A stretch of DNA of 9,284 nucleotides from the NCBI GenBank assembly GCA_020249415.1, contig JADCFR010000010.1, forward strand, positions 1 through 9,284. Direction: 5' to 3'. Numbering within the stretch: the first letter of the stretch is position 1; each line of letters begins with the position of its first letter. Shown piece by piece: positions 1 to 6,375 of the stretch. The notes beneath the pieces are model-generated. The model was not told the DNA's origin. It did no database searches and saw only the letters and a program-made list of their open reading frames with translations. Both the position numbers and the translations under genes were made by a program. Origin of the DNA: Roseomonas sp. (GTDB taxonomy: Bacteria; Pseudomonadota; Alphaproteobacteria; Acetobacterales; Acetobacteraceae).

Positions 1-783
1 CCCTTCGCGGGTGGTTCGGCCACCGATATGCCGATTGAAGTCGGCGGCCCTGGCTTCATTACGGGCTTTACCGAGCAGATGGAAGGGCTTTCCGTGGGCG
101 ATAGCCGCGATATCCAGGTGGTGTTTCCGCTGGATTACGGCTCGGCCGAATTGGCGGGCAGGCGCGCGGTCTTCTCCATCACGGCCAAGAAGCTGCAGCA
201 GCGCGTGCCGCGCGCCATTGATGATGAATTGGCGAAGTCTGTAGGTCAGGAAGACCTAGCCGCCTTGCAGGCCCAGGTGAAGGAAGGCTTGCAGCGCGAA
301 TATGACGCCATGGCCCGCATGCGCCTGAAGCGCGCCCTGCTCGACAAGCTGGCCGATCAGGCGAGCTTCCCCGTGCCGGAAGGCATGGTGGAGGGTGAAT
401 TCAGCCAGATCTGGCAGCGCGTGGAAGCCGATTTGAAGGCCGGGCGGCTTGATGCCGATGATGCCGGCAAGGATGAGGCAACGCTGCGCGATGAATATCG
501 CGGTATCGCCCAGCGCCGCATCCGGCTTGGCCTGCTGCTGTCTGAGATCGGCCGGAGCAACAATATCCAGGTGACGCCGGATGAATTGAGCCGCGCGCTC
601 CGCCAGGAAGCCGCGCGTTACCGGGGCCAGGAACAGCAGGTGCTTGAATTCTTCCGTAAGAATCCGGAAGCGATGGAAAACCTCCGCGCCCCGATTTTTG
701 AGGAAAAGGTGGTGGATTTTATCCTGGAATTGGCCAAGGTGGCCGAGCGCCAGGTGAAGCCTGAAGAATTGTCGGAAGCCTAA
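1..783 (+). CDS. tig: Trigger factor, C-terminal 260 residues (5' end outside window)
   Basis: Trigger factor is the ribosome-bound cytoplasmic chaperone that meets nascent chains at the exit tunnel; it has a ribosome-binding N-domain, an FKBP-like prolyl isomerase domain and a helical C-domain. The reading frame is open from base 1, so the N-domain and the start of the FKBP domain lie upstream of the window. What is visible is the end of the FKBP domain (GFITGFTEQ at fragment residues 18-26, FPLDY at 42-46, then an ELAG motif and a beta strand), the linker PRAIDDELAKSVG, and a long charged helical C-domain ending in EELSEA and TAA. The family is usually about 430-450 residues, so roughly 60% is present. 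An in-frame ATG at 28 is internal to the domain and is not a real start. A strong terminator follows 22 bases after the stop, so tig ends its transcription unit here. Identification is by motif and domain order. Confidence 0.95.
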   Translation, partial: PFAGGSATDMPIEVGGPGFITGFTEQMEGLSVGDSRDIQVVFPLDYGSAELAGRRAVFSITAKKLQQRVPRAIDDELAKSVGQEDLAALQAQVKEGLQREYDAMARMRLKRALLDKLADQASFPVPEGMVEGEFSQIWQRVEADLKAGRLDADDAGKDEATLRDEYRGIAQRRIRLGLLLSEIGRSNNIQVTPDELSRALRQEAARYRGQEQQVLEFFRKNPEAMENLRAPIFEEKVVDFILELAKVAERQVKPEELSEA

Positions 784-805
784 GCGGGGGTATCCCAAAG
801 GGCTG

Positions 806-838
806 AAAAGGGCAGGGGGCAACCTCTGCCCTTTTTTT
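806..838 (+). terminator. Rho-independent terminator after tig
   Basis: The arms AAAAGGGCAG (806-815) and CTGCCCTTTT (826-835) are perfectly complementary. The stem continues inwards with one G-U and two G-C pairs to a GCAA (GNRA-type) loop at 819-822. It is followed by a run of seven T (832-838). A strong hairpin plus T-run 22 bases after the tig stop is a classic intrinsic terminator. It separates tig from the transporter operon downstream. Confidence 0.93.
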
Positions 839-896
839 GTTCAGATGGCGCGCGGCTGATTTTTGTCGGGAAATGAAGGGGGTGGCTTGCAGGAAG

Positions 897-934
897 GCCA
901 AGCCTCGCATAGTTAAGCCCGCAAGAGGCTTGGC
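897..934. promoter_or_regulatory. Perfect 10-bp inverted repeat in the liv operon leader; possible operator or leader hairpin
   Basis: GCCAAGCCTC (897-906) and GAGGCTTGGC (925-934) are exact reverse complements separated by 18 bases. The spacer holds the only AT-rich, -10-like stretch in this gap (CATAGTTAA, 908-916). TTGCAG at 887-892 stands 17 bases before TAGTTA (910-915), giving a weak sigma-70-like pair (3/6 and 2/6 consensus matches). The dyad ends 36 bases before the chosen livG start and no T-run follows, so it is not an intrinsic terminator. It may be a repressor or activator site around the promoter, or a structured mRNA leader. The inverted repeat is certain; the function is inferred. 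Confidence 0.5.
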
Positions 935-970
935 GGTATCAACCGTCGCAAGAAGGGGGGCGTGGTTCGG

Positions 971-1747
971 GTGTCTGACACCATCCTTGAAACGGAAGGG
1001 CTTACGAAGGAATTCCGGGGCTTCGTCGCGGTCAGCGACGTGAACCTGAATGTCCGCCGCGGCACCATCCATGGCTTGATCGGCCCGAATGGCGCCGGCA
1101 AGACCACTTGCTTCAATATGCTGACGAAATTCCTGCCGCCCACCCGTGGCGCCATTCGCTATGATGGTCGCGACATCACGGGGATGAAGGCGGCCGAGGT
1201 GGCCCGCCTTGGCCTGGTGCGGAGCTTTCAGATCTCCGCCGTGTTTCCGCATCTGACGGTGCTTGAAAATGTGCGCGTGGCCTTGCAGCGCGCCCGTGGC
1301 GGTTCCTTCGATTTCTGGCGTTCGGATGCGGTGTTGCGCAAATTCGATACGCGGGCCGAGGAATTGCTGGCTGATGTGGGCCTCACGGAATGGATGCACT
1401 TGACCGCCGGTGAATTGCCTTATGGCCGCAAGCGCGCGCTTGAAATCGCAACCACGCTCGCGCTTGATCCGGTGATGATGCTGCTGGATGAACCGACAGC
1501 CGGCATGGCGCATGATGATGTGGACCGGGTGGTGGCGCTGGTGAAGCGCGTCTCGGTCGGTCGTACCATTCTGCTGGTGGAACATAACCTCCGCGTTGTG
1601 CAGGGGCTTTGCGATACCATCACCGTGCTCGCGCGCGGCAGTGTGCTGGCGGAAGGTGACTACGCTGCGGTGTCGCGCAACCCGGATGTGGTCGCGGCCT
1701 ATCTTGGCACGGATGCATCAACCGAAGCGGAGCCGGCCCATGGCTGA
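971..1747 (+). CDS. livG: Branched-chain amino acid-type ABC transporter ATPase LivG
   Basis: This is one of the two cytoplasmic ATPases that power a LivH-LivM type importer. Counting from 971, Walker A (GPNGAGKTT) is at residues 38-46, the LivG-style signature loop LPYGRKR at 149-155, Walker B with DEPTAGM at 173-179, and the switch histidine in VEHN at 205. At 258 residues it has normal family length, and the long insert between Walker A and the signature is typical of LivG. Two GTG starts compete, 962 and 971. I chose 971 because SDTILETEGLTKEF is where homologues normally begin and the G-rich Shine-Dalgarno (951-960) sits about 10 bases away; 962 (adding VRV) is almost as likely. It is the first gene of the operon, preceded by a leader with an inverted repeat, and overlaps livF by 8 bases, implying translational coupling. 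The true ligand of this transporter is unknown, so the symbol marks the family only. Confidence 0.92.
   Translation: MSDTILETEGLTKEFRGFVAVSDVNLNVRRGTIHGLIGPNGAGKTTCFNMLTKFLPPTRGAIRYDGRDITGMKAAEVARLGLVRSFQISAVFPHLTVLENVRVALQRARGGSFDFWRSDAVLRKFDTRAEELLADVGLTEWMHLTAGELPYGRKRALEIATTLALDPVMMLLDEPTAGMAHDDVDRVVALVKRVSVGRTILLVEHNLRVVQGLCDTITVLARGSVLAEGDYAAVSRNPDVVAAYLGTDASTEAEPAHG
1727..1732 (+). promoter_or_regulatory. Ribosome binding site of livF, inside the livG coding end
   Basis: GCGGAG lies 7 bases before the ATG at 1740. It supports 1740 over the longer open frame that extends back to 1596 and over the internal ATGs at 1752 and 1794, and shows that livF is initiated within the end of livG. 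Confidence 0.6.
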
Positions 1748-2483
1748 TGTGATGACTGCCCCCGCGGGCACCAAGCCCAGCACCGGTGCGCTGATGGAAA
1801 TCCGCGGGCTTGAGGCATGGTATGGCGAAAGCCATGTTCTGCATGGCGTGGATATTGATATCCGCGAAGGCGAGGTGGTCACGCTGCTTGGCCGCAATGG
1901 CGCGGGCAAGACCTCCACGCTGCGTTCTGTCATGGGCCTGGTGCCGCGCCGCAGCGGTTCGATCAAGTATGAGGGCAAGGAATTCGTCAATGCGCGTTCG
2001 GATGTGATTGCGCGCGCCGGAATAGCCTATTGCCCTGAGGAGCGCGGAATTTTCGCCTCGCTCGACGTGACCGAAAATCTGATGCTGCCACCCATGGTGC
2101 GTCCTGGCGGGCTGCCCTTGGATGAAATCTACACGCTCTTTCCGAATCTGAAGGAAAGGGCGCGCAGCCAAGGCACCAAGCTTTCAGGCGGTGAGCAGCA
2201 AATGCTCGCCATTGCGCGGATTCTGCGCACCGGGGCGCGCTTGCTGCTGCTTGATGAGCCATCGGAAGGGCTCGCGCCAGTGATCGTGCAGCAAATCGGG
2301 CGCACCATTCGCGAATTGAAGAAGCGCGGCTTCACGGTGTTGCTGGTCGAACAGAATTTCCGCTTCGCGCAAACTGTCGCGGATCGGCATTACGTCATGG
2401 AACATGGCCGTGTGGTGGATATGGTCGCCAATGAAGACCTGAATGCATCACTCGATCGGTTGCATGAGTATCTTGGGGTCTAA
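1740..2483 (+). CDS. livF: Branched-chain amino acid-type ABC transporter ATPase LivF
   Basis: This is the second ATPase of the importer and pairs with LivG on the cytoplasmic face of the LivH-LivM channel. In a 247-residue protein, Walker A (GRNGAGKTS) is at 51-59, the signature LSGGEQQ at 148-154, and Walker B with DEPSEGLAP at 172-180. The H-loop reads VEQN (203-206), with glutamine where most ABC ATPases have histidine. That substitution is usual in LivF and separates it from LivG. The start at 1740 overlaps the end of livG by 8 bases and has a Shine-Dalgarno 7 bases away. The N-terminus carries about 17 extra residues rich in Ala, Pro and Thr before the ABC domain (MEIRGLEAWYG, from residue 19), so 1794 is a weaker alternative start. 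A 54-base gap to the first binding-protein gene contains a 6-bp stem (CGCCGT 2488-2493 / ACGGCG 2507-2512). Confidence 0.92.
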   Translation: MADVMTAPAGTKPSTGALMEIRGLEAWYGESHVLHGVDIDIREGEVVTLLGRNGAGKTSTLRSVMGLVPRRSGSIKYEGKEFVNARSDVIARAGIAYCPEERGIFASLDVTENLMLPPMVRPGGLPLDEIYTLFPNLKERARSQGTKLSGGEQQMLAIARILRTGARLLLLDEPSEGLAPVIVQQIGRTIRELKKRGFTVLLVEQNFRFAQTVADRHYVMEHGRVVDMVANEDLNASLDRLHEYLGV

Positions 2484-2537
2484 CCAGCGCCGTAATCCAA
2501 GCCGGGACGGCGAAACAAAAGCAGGGGAAACCAGAAA

Positions 2538-3773
2538 ATGAGCCTTTCACGTCGTAACATTCTGGCCGGTTCAGCCGGCGCCGCCGCCCTTGGCGGCTTG
2601 CCTTATCGCAGCGCCAAGGCGCAGGCCGCCAATACCATCAAGATTGGCGTGCTGAACGATATGTCCGGCATGTATCGCGATATTTCGGGCATGAGCTCCG
2701 TGGTATGCGCGCGCGCTGCCGTGCAGGAATTCGCTGGCCGCGGCTTCAATATTGAAGTGGTATCGGCGGACCATCAGAACCGCGCCGATGTCGGCGTGAA
2801 CATCACCCGGCAATGGATCGATCGCGATGGCGTGGATGTGCTGCTGGATGTGACCACATCTTCGGTGGCGCTGGCGGTTTCCGATATCTGCCGCGAGAAG
2901 AACAAGGTGCACATCAATTGCAGTGCGGCCACCAGCGACCTGACGGGTGCCCGCTGCAATGCCAATACCGTGCATTGGACCTATGACACCTGGATGTGCG
3001 CGAAATCCACCGGGGGTGCGATGGTGCGCGCGGGTGGCGATAGCTGGTTCTTCATCACGGCTGACTACGCCTTCGGCCATGCGCTTGAACGTGACACCAG
3101 CAACTTCATCCGTGCCGCTGGCGGGCGCGTGCTGGGCCAGGTGCGCACACCCTTCCCGGGCACGACGGATTTCTCCTCCTTCCTCGTGCAGGCGCAGGCT
3201 TCGCGCGCCAAGGTGATTGGGCTGGCCAATGCGGGCGCCGATACCACCAATTGCGTAAAACAGGCGGCTGAATTCGGCATTACGCGCCGCGGTATCAAGA
3301 TCGCCTCCTTGCTCATGTTCCTGAACGATGTTCACGCGCTTGGGCTGGCAACGGCGCAGGGGCTGGTCCTGACGGAAACCTTCTATTGGGATCTGAACGA
3401 CGCAACGCGCCGCTTCACCAATAAGGTCCGTTCCGCTATGGCACCGAATATGCCGGCCATGACCCATGCGGGTTCCTATGCGGGCGCGCTGCATTACCTG
3501 AAGGCGGTCGCCGATATGGGCGTGGCTGCGGCGAAGGCGGATGGCGCGGCGGCAGTGGCGCGCATGAAGGCGATCCCCACGGATGATGATTGCTTCGGCA
3601 AGGGTAGCATCCGCGCCGATGGCCGGAAGCTTCATCCCGCCTATTTGTTCGAAGTGAAGACGCCGGCGGAAAGCACCGGGCCGTGGGATTACTACAAGCT
3701 TTTGCAAACCACGCCGGGTGAGGAAGCCTTCCGGCCGATCGCTGAAGGCAATTGCCCGCTCGTGCGTAGCTGA
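2538..3773 (+). CDS. Periplasmic substrate-binding protein 1 (type I, Peripla_BP_6/LivK-like), Tat-type signal
   Basis: This 411-residue exported binding protein would deliver solute to the LivHM channel. The N-terminus has a twin-arginine motif (SRRNIL, residues 4-9), a hydrophobic stretch and an Ala-Gln-Ala cleavage site after residue 30, so export of the folded protein by Tat is likely. The mature part begins ANTIKIGVLNDMSG, the hallmark first strand of type I periplasmic binding proteins. Likely ligand-contact stretches are VTTSSVAL (105-112) and SAATSDLTG (129-137). A strongly conserved centre (WFFITADYAFGHALERDT) follows. Cys140 and Cys406 are conserved in both downstream paralogues. 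It differs from them near the pocket (Thr106 for Pro, Ala111 for Gly) and has one extra residue in WIDRDGVD. The ATG has the Shine-Dalgarno AGGGGA at 2523-2528. The family includes branched-chain amino acid, amide and aromatic-acid binders; the ligand is not readable from the sequence. Confidence 0.9.
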   Translation: MSLSRRNILAGSAGAAALGGLPYRSAKAQAANTIKIGVLNDMSGMYRDISGMSSVVCARAAVQEFAGRGFNIEVVSADHQNRADVGVNITRQWIDRDGVDVLLDVTTSSVALAVSDICREKNKVHINCSAATSDLTGARCNANTVHWTYDTWMCAKSTGGAMVRAGGDSWFFITADYAFGHALERDTSNFIRAAGGRVLGQVRTPFPGTTDFSSFLVQAQASRAKVIGLANAGADTTNCVKQAAEFGITRRGIKIASLLMFLNDVHALGLATAQGLVLTETFYWDLNDATRRFTNKVRSAMAPNMPAMTHAGSYAGALHYLKAVADMGVAAAKADGAAAVARMKAIPTDDDCFGKGSIRADGRKLHPAYLFEVKTPAESTGPWDYYKLLQTTPGEEAFRPIAEGNCPLVRS

Positions 3774-3792
3774 ACCGATAACATTATCGCTT

Positions 3793-3800
3793 GAGGGAGA
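3793..3800 (+). promoter_or_regulatory. Ribosome binding site deciding the start of binding protein 2
   Basis: GAGGGAGA lies 5 bases before ATG 3806. An in-frame TTG at 3791 would overlap this site and add five residues (MRETK) ahead of the Tat signal, so 3806 is the better start. Confidence 0.7.
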
Positions 3801-3805
3801 CGAAA

Positions 3806-5032
3806 ATGCAGGTTTCACGTCGTAATGTTCTTGCCGGAGCGGCCGCCACCGGCGCCCTGCCGCTCTCCCTTGCCCGCGCGCAGGCGGCGAATACCGTGCG
3901 TATCGGTGTCATGACCGATATGTCGGGCATGTATCGTGACAATACCGGCCCGACTTCGGTGGCCGCCGCGCGTGAAGCCGCGTCGGAATTCGGCGCGAGC
4001 CATGGCTTCCGGGTGGAAATCATCGAAGCCGATCACCAGAACCGCCCGGATGTCGGCGTGAACCTTGCGCGGCAATGGTATGATCAGGGCGTTGACCTGA
4101 TCATTGATGTGCCGACCTCCTCCGTGGGATTGGCCGTTTCCAATGTCGCGCGGGAAAAGAACAAGGCCTATATCAATGTCGGCTCTGCCACCGCCGACTT
4201 GACGGGCACGCAATGCAGCCCGAATACCATTCACTGGGCCTATGATACCTTCATGCTGGCGCGCTCAACCGGTGGGGCGACGGTGCGCGCGGGCGGCGAT
4301 ACCTGGTTCTTCATCACCGCCGATTACGCTTTCGGTCACGCGCTGGAACGCGATACCACGAATTTTGTGCGTGCCGCCGGCGGGCGCATCATTGGCCAGG
4401 TGCGGACACCTTTCCCGGGTACGACGGATTTTTCCTCCTTCCTCGTGCAGGCGCAGGCTTCCCGCGCCAAGGTGATCGGGCTCGCGAATGCTGGTGCCGA
4501 TACGCAGAATTGCGTGAAGCAGGCGGCGGAATTCGGGCTGACCCGGCGCGGGATCAAGCTTGCCTCCTTGCTGCTGTTCGTGAATGACGTGCATGGCCTT
4601 GGGCTGCAAACGGCGCAGGGGCTGGTTTGCACCGAAAGCTTCTATTGGGATCTGAATGACAAGACCCGCGCCTGGACCGAGCGTATGCTGCGCCGCGTGC
4701 CGACCAATTATCCGAATATGATCCATGCCGGCTGCTATTCGGGCACGCTGCACTTCCTGAAGACCGTGGCGGCCATGGGCGTGCCGGCGGCCAAGGCCTC
4801 TGGCCTTGACCTGGTGAACCGGATGAAGGCGCAGCCTTCCGAGGATGATCTTTATGGCAAGGCCGTCATCCGCCCGGATGGCCGGCGCTTGATTCCCTCA
4901 TACCTGTTTGAGGTGAAGACGCCGGCCGAAAGCAGGAAGCCTTGGGATTACTACAAGCTTTTGCAGACCACACCTGCCGAAGAAGCCTTCCGCCCGATCG
5001 GTGAAGGCGGCTGCGCCCTAGTTCGGTCTTGA
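3806..5032 (+). CDS. Periplasmic substrate-binding protein 2 (type I, Peripla_BP_6/LivK-like), Tat-type signal
   Basis: Second of three tandem paralogous binding proteins, 408 residues. The twin-arginine signal reads SRRNVLAG (residues 4-11), with a likely Ala-Gln-Ala cleavage after residue 27; the signal is three to four residues shorter than in its neighbours. The mature chain starts ANTVRIGVMTDMSGMYRD. Pocket-type stretches are VPTSSVGL (102-109) and GSATADLTG. The central block WFFITADYAFGHALERDT and the C-terminal segment DYYKLLQTTP are shared almost unchanged with copies 1 and 3. Conserved cysteines are Cys137 and Cys403. ATG 3806 is preferred over TTG 3791 because a Shine-Dalgarno covers 3793-3800. 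The 32-base gap from gene 1 includes the dyad CGATAA-CA-TTATCG (3776-3789). By eye it is similar to copies 1 and 3 over its whole length, so it is an intact paralogue. It should be periplasmic and feed the same permease. Confidence 0.9.
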   Translation: MQVSRRNVLAGAAATGALPLSLARAQAANTVRIGVMTDMSGMYRDNTGPTSVAAAREAASEFGASHGFRVEIIEADHQNRPDVGVNLARQWYDQGVDLIIDVPTSSVGLAVSNVAREKNKAYINVGSATADLTGTQCSPNTIHWAYDTFMLARSTGGATVRAGGDTWFFITADYAFGHALERDTTNFVRAAGGRIIGQVRTPFPGTTDFSSFLVQAQASRAKVIGLANAGADTQNCVKQAAEFGLTRRGIKLASLLLFVNDVHGLGLQTAQGLVCTESFYWDLNDKTRAWTERMLRRVPTNYPNMIHAGCYSGTLHFLKTVAAMGVPAAKASGLDLVNRMKAQPSEDDLYGKAVIRPDGRRLIPSYLFEVKTPAESRKPWDYYKLLQTTPAEEAFRPIGEGGCALVRS

Positions 5033-5058
5033 GTTGAAACCATAACGGAGGAAGCGTC

Positions 5059-6294
5059 ATGACAACAACACGGCGTAGTGTTCTCGGGGGTGCCGCGGCT
5101 GGCGGCGCTGCCCTTGGTGGCTTGCCATGGCGTTCCGCCCGCGCGCAGGCGGCGAATACCATTCGTATTGGCGTGCTGAACGACATGTCCGGCCCGTATC
5201 GCGACATTAGCGGCCCCTATGGGCTGGAATGCACACGCCAGGCGGTGCAGGAATTCGGCAATCGCGGCTTCAATGTGGAAATCATCAACGCGGACCATCA
5301 GAACCGCCCCGATATCGGCGTGAACATCGCGCGCCAATGGTATGACCAGGGCGTTGACATGATCATAGATGTGCCGACATCTTCGGTCGGTCTCGCGGTT
5401 GCCAATATTGCGCGGGAAAAGAACAAGGTCTGTGTGAATACCGGTTCCGCGACATCGGACCTGACGGGGCCGGCCTGCACGCCCAATACCGTGCATTGGA
5501 TGTATGACACCTACATGCTGGCGAAATCCACCGGTGGTGCCATGGTGCGCGCAGGTGGCGATAGCTGGTTCTTCATCACCGCCGATTACGCCTTTGGCCA
5601 TGCGCTGGAACGCGATACAGCGAATTTTGTGCGCAATGCCGGTGGCCGCGTGATGGGGCAGGTGCGCTATCCCTTCCCGGCGACGACGGATTTCTCCTCC
5701 TTCCTCGTGCAGGCGCAGGCTTCCCGCGCCAAGGTCATCGGCATGGCCAATGCGGGTGCCGATACCATCAACACCGTGAAGCAGGCGGCGGAGTTCGGCA
5801 TTACGCGCCGTGGCGTGAAGCTTGCGGCGTTGCTCATGTTCCTGCCGGATGTGCATGCGCTTGGGCTGCAAACCGCGCAGGGGCTGATCCTGACGGAAAG
5901 CTTCTATTGGGATTTGAATGACCGCACCCGCGCCATTTCAGAAAGGCTGCGCCCGCGGCTGCGTGATGTGCGGCCCAATATGGCGTCCATCGCCAATTAC
6001 TCGGGCGCGCTGCATTACCTGAAGGCGATAGCCGATATGGGCGTCGCGGCCTCGAAAACCTCGGGTGCGGAAGTCGTTGCGCGCATGAAGTCCATTCCTT
6101 GCGATGATGACGCCTTTGGCCCCGGCATCATCCGCCCGGATGGGCGCAAGCTTTGCCCTTCCTACTTGTTTGAAGTGAAGGCGCCATCCGAAAGCCGTGG
6201 GCCTTTTGACTACTACAAGCTGCTGCAAACCACGCCGGCAGAGGAAGCCTTCCGCCCGATGAATGAGGGCAATTGCCCCATGATCCGGGCCTGA
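5059..6294 (+). CDS. Periplasmic substrate-binding protein 3 (type I, Peripla_BP_6/LivK-like), Tat-type signal
   Basis: Third tandem binding protein, 411 residues. The N-terminus carries TRRSVLGG (4-11), an Ala/Gly-rich hydrophobic stretch and an Ala-Gln-Ala site after residue 31, consistent with Tat export. The mature part begins ANTIRIGVLNDMSGPYRD. Pocket-type stretches VPTSSVGL (105-112) and GSATSDLTG follow copy 2 rather than copy 1. Elsewhere (the RGFN and NRGF-type segments, GNCP near the C-terminus) it is nearer copy 1, so the triplet looks mosaic. Cys140 and Cys406 match the conserved cysteines of the other two. The cysteine after GADT..N in copies 1 and 2 is Thr here. The start has a strong Shine-Dalgarno GGAGG at 5047-5051, 7 bases before the ATG. 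The 26-base gap from gene 2 has no structure. An 81-base gap with a 7-bp hairpin separates it from livH. Confidence 0.9.
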   Translation: MTTTRRSVLGGAAAGGAALGGLPWRSARAQAANTIRIGVLNDMSGPYRDISGPYGLECTRQAVQEFGNRGFNVEIINADHQNRPDIGVNIARQWYDQGVDMIIDVPTSSVGLAVANIAREKNKVCVNTGSATSDLTGPACTPNTVHWMYDTYMLAKSTGGAMVRAGGDSWFFITADYAFGHALERDTANFVRNAGGRVMGQVRYPFPATTDFSSFLVQAQASRAKVIGMANAGADTINTVKQAAEFGITRRGVKLAALLMFLPDVHALGLQTAQGLILTESFYWDLNDRTRAISERLRPRLRDVRPNMASIANYSGALHYLKAIADMGVAASKTSGAEVVARMKSIPCDDDAFGPGIIRPDGRKLCPSYLFEVKAPSESRGPFDYYKLLQTTPAEEAFRPMNEGNCPMIRA

Positions 6295-6327
6295 AATGAA
6301 ACTTGGCCTATCCACTTCGCGCCCCGC

Positions 6328-6345
6328 CCGTGACACCCGTCACGG
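6328..6345 (+). promoter_or_regulatory. Intercistronic hairpin between binding protein 3 and livH
   Basis: CCGTGAC (6328-6334) and GTCACGG (6339-6345) form a perfect 7-bp stem with an ACCC loop, in the longest gap within the operon. No T-run follows, so it is not an intrinsic terminator. In transport operons such stems can shield the upstream binding-protein message from 3' exonucleases, raising binding protein over permease. That role is inferred here; the stem itself is seen. Confidence 0.5.
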
Positions 6346-6375
6346 TGCGGCGGTGCCCTGAGGGAAAATCACCGC

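Noticed and set aside
2349..2357. LivF H-loop has Gln instead of His (VEQN), apparently a defective switch residue
   Set aside because: This substitution is normal for LivF-type ATPases, while the partner LivG has the usual His, so it is not a defect.
2571..3818. Long minus-strand open frame (415 codons) opposite binding protein 1, and similar ones at 4951-5871 and 719-1585
   Set aside because: They are antisense to well-supported genes, have His/Arg/Gly-rich compositions typical of shadow frames in GC-rich DNA, run across gene boundaries, and show no recognisable domain.
2538..6294. Repeated blocks spaced about 1.26 kb apart, first considered as a long direct repeat or mobile array
   Set aside because: The repetition follows the coding frames of three diverged paralogues, with no terminal repeats, transposase or target-site duplication.
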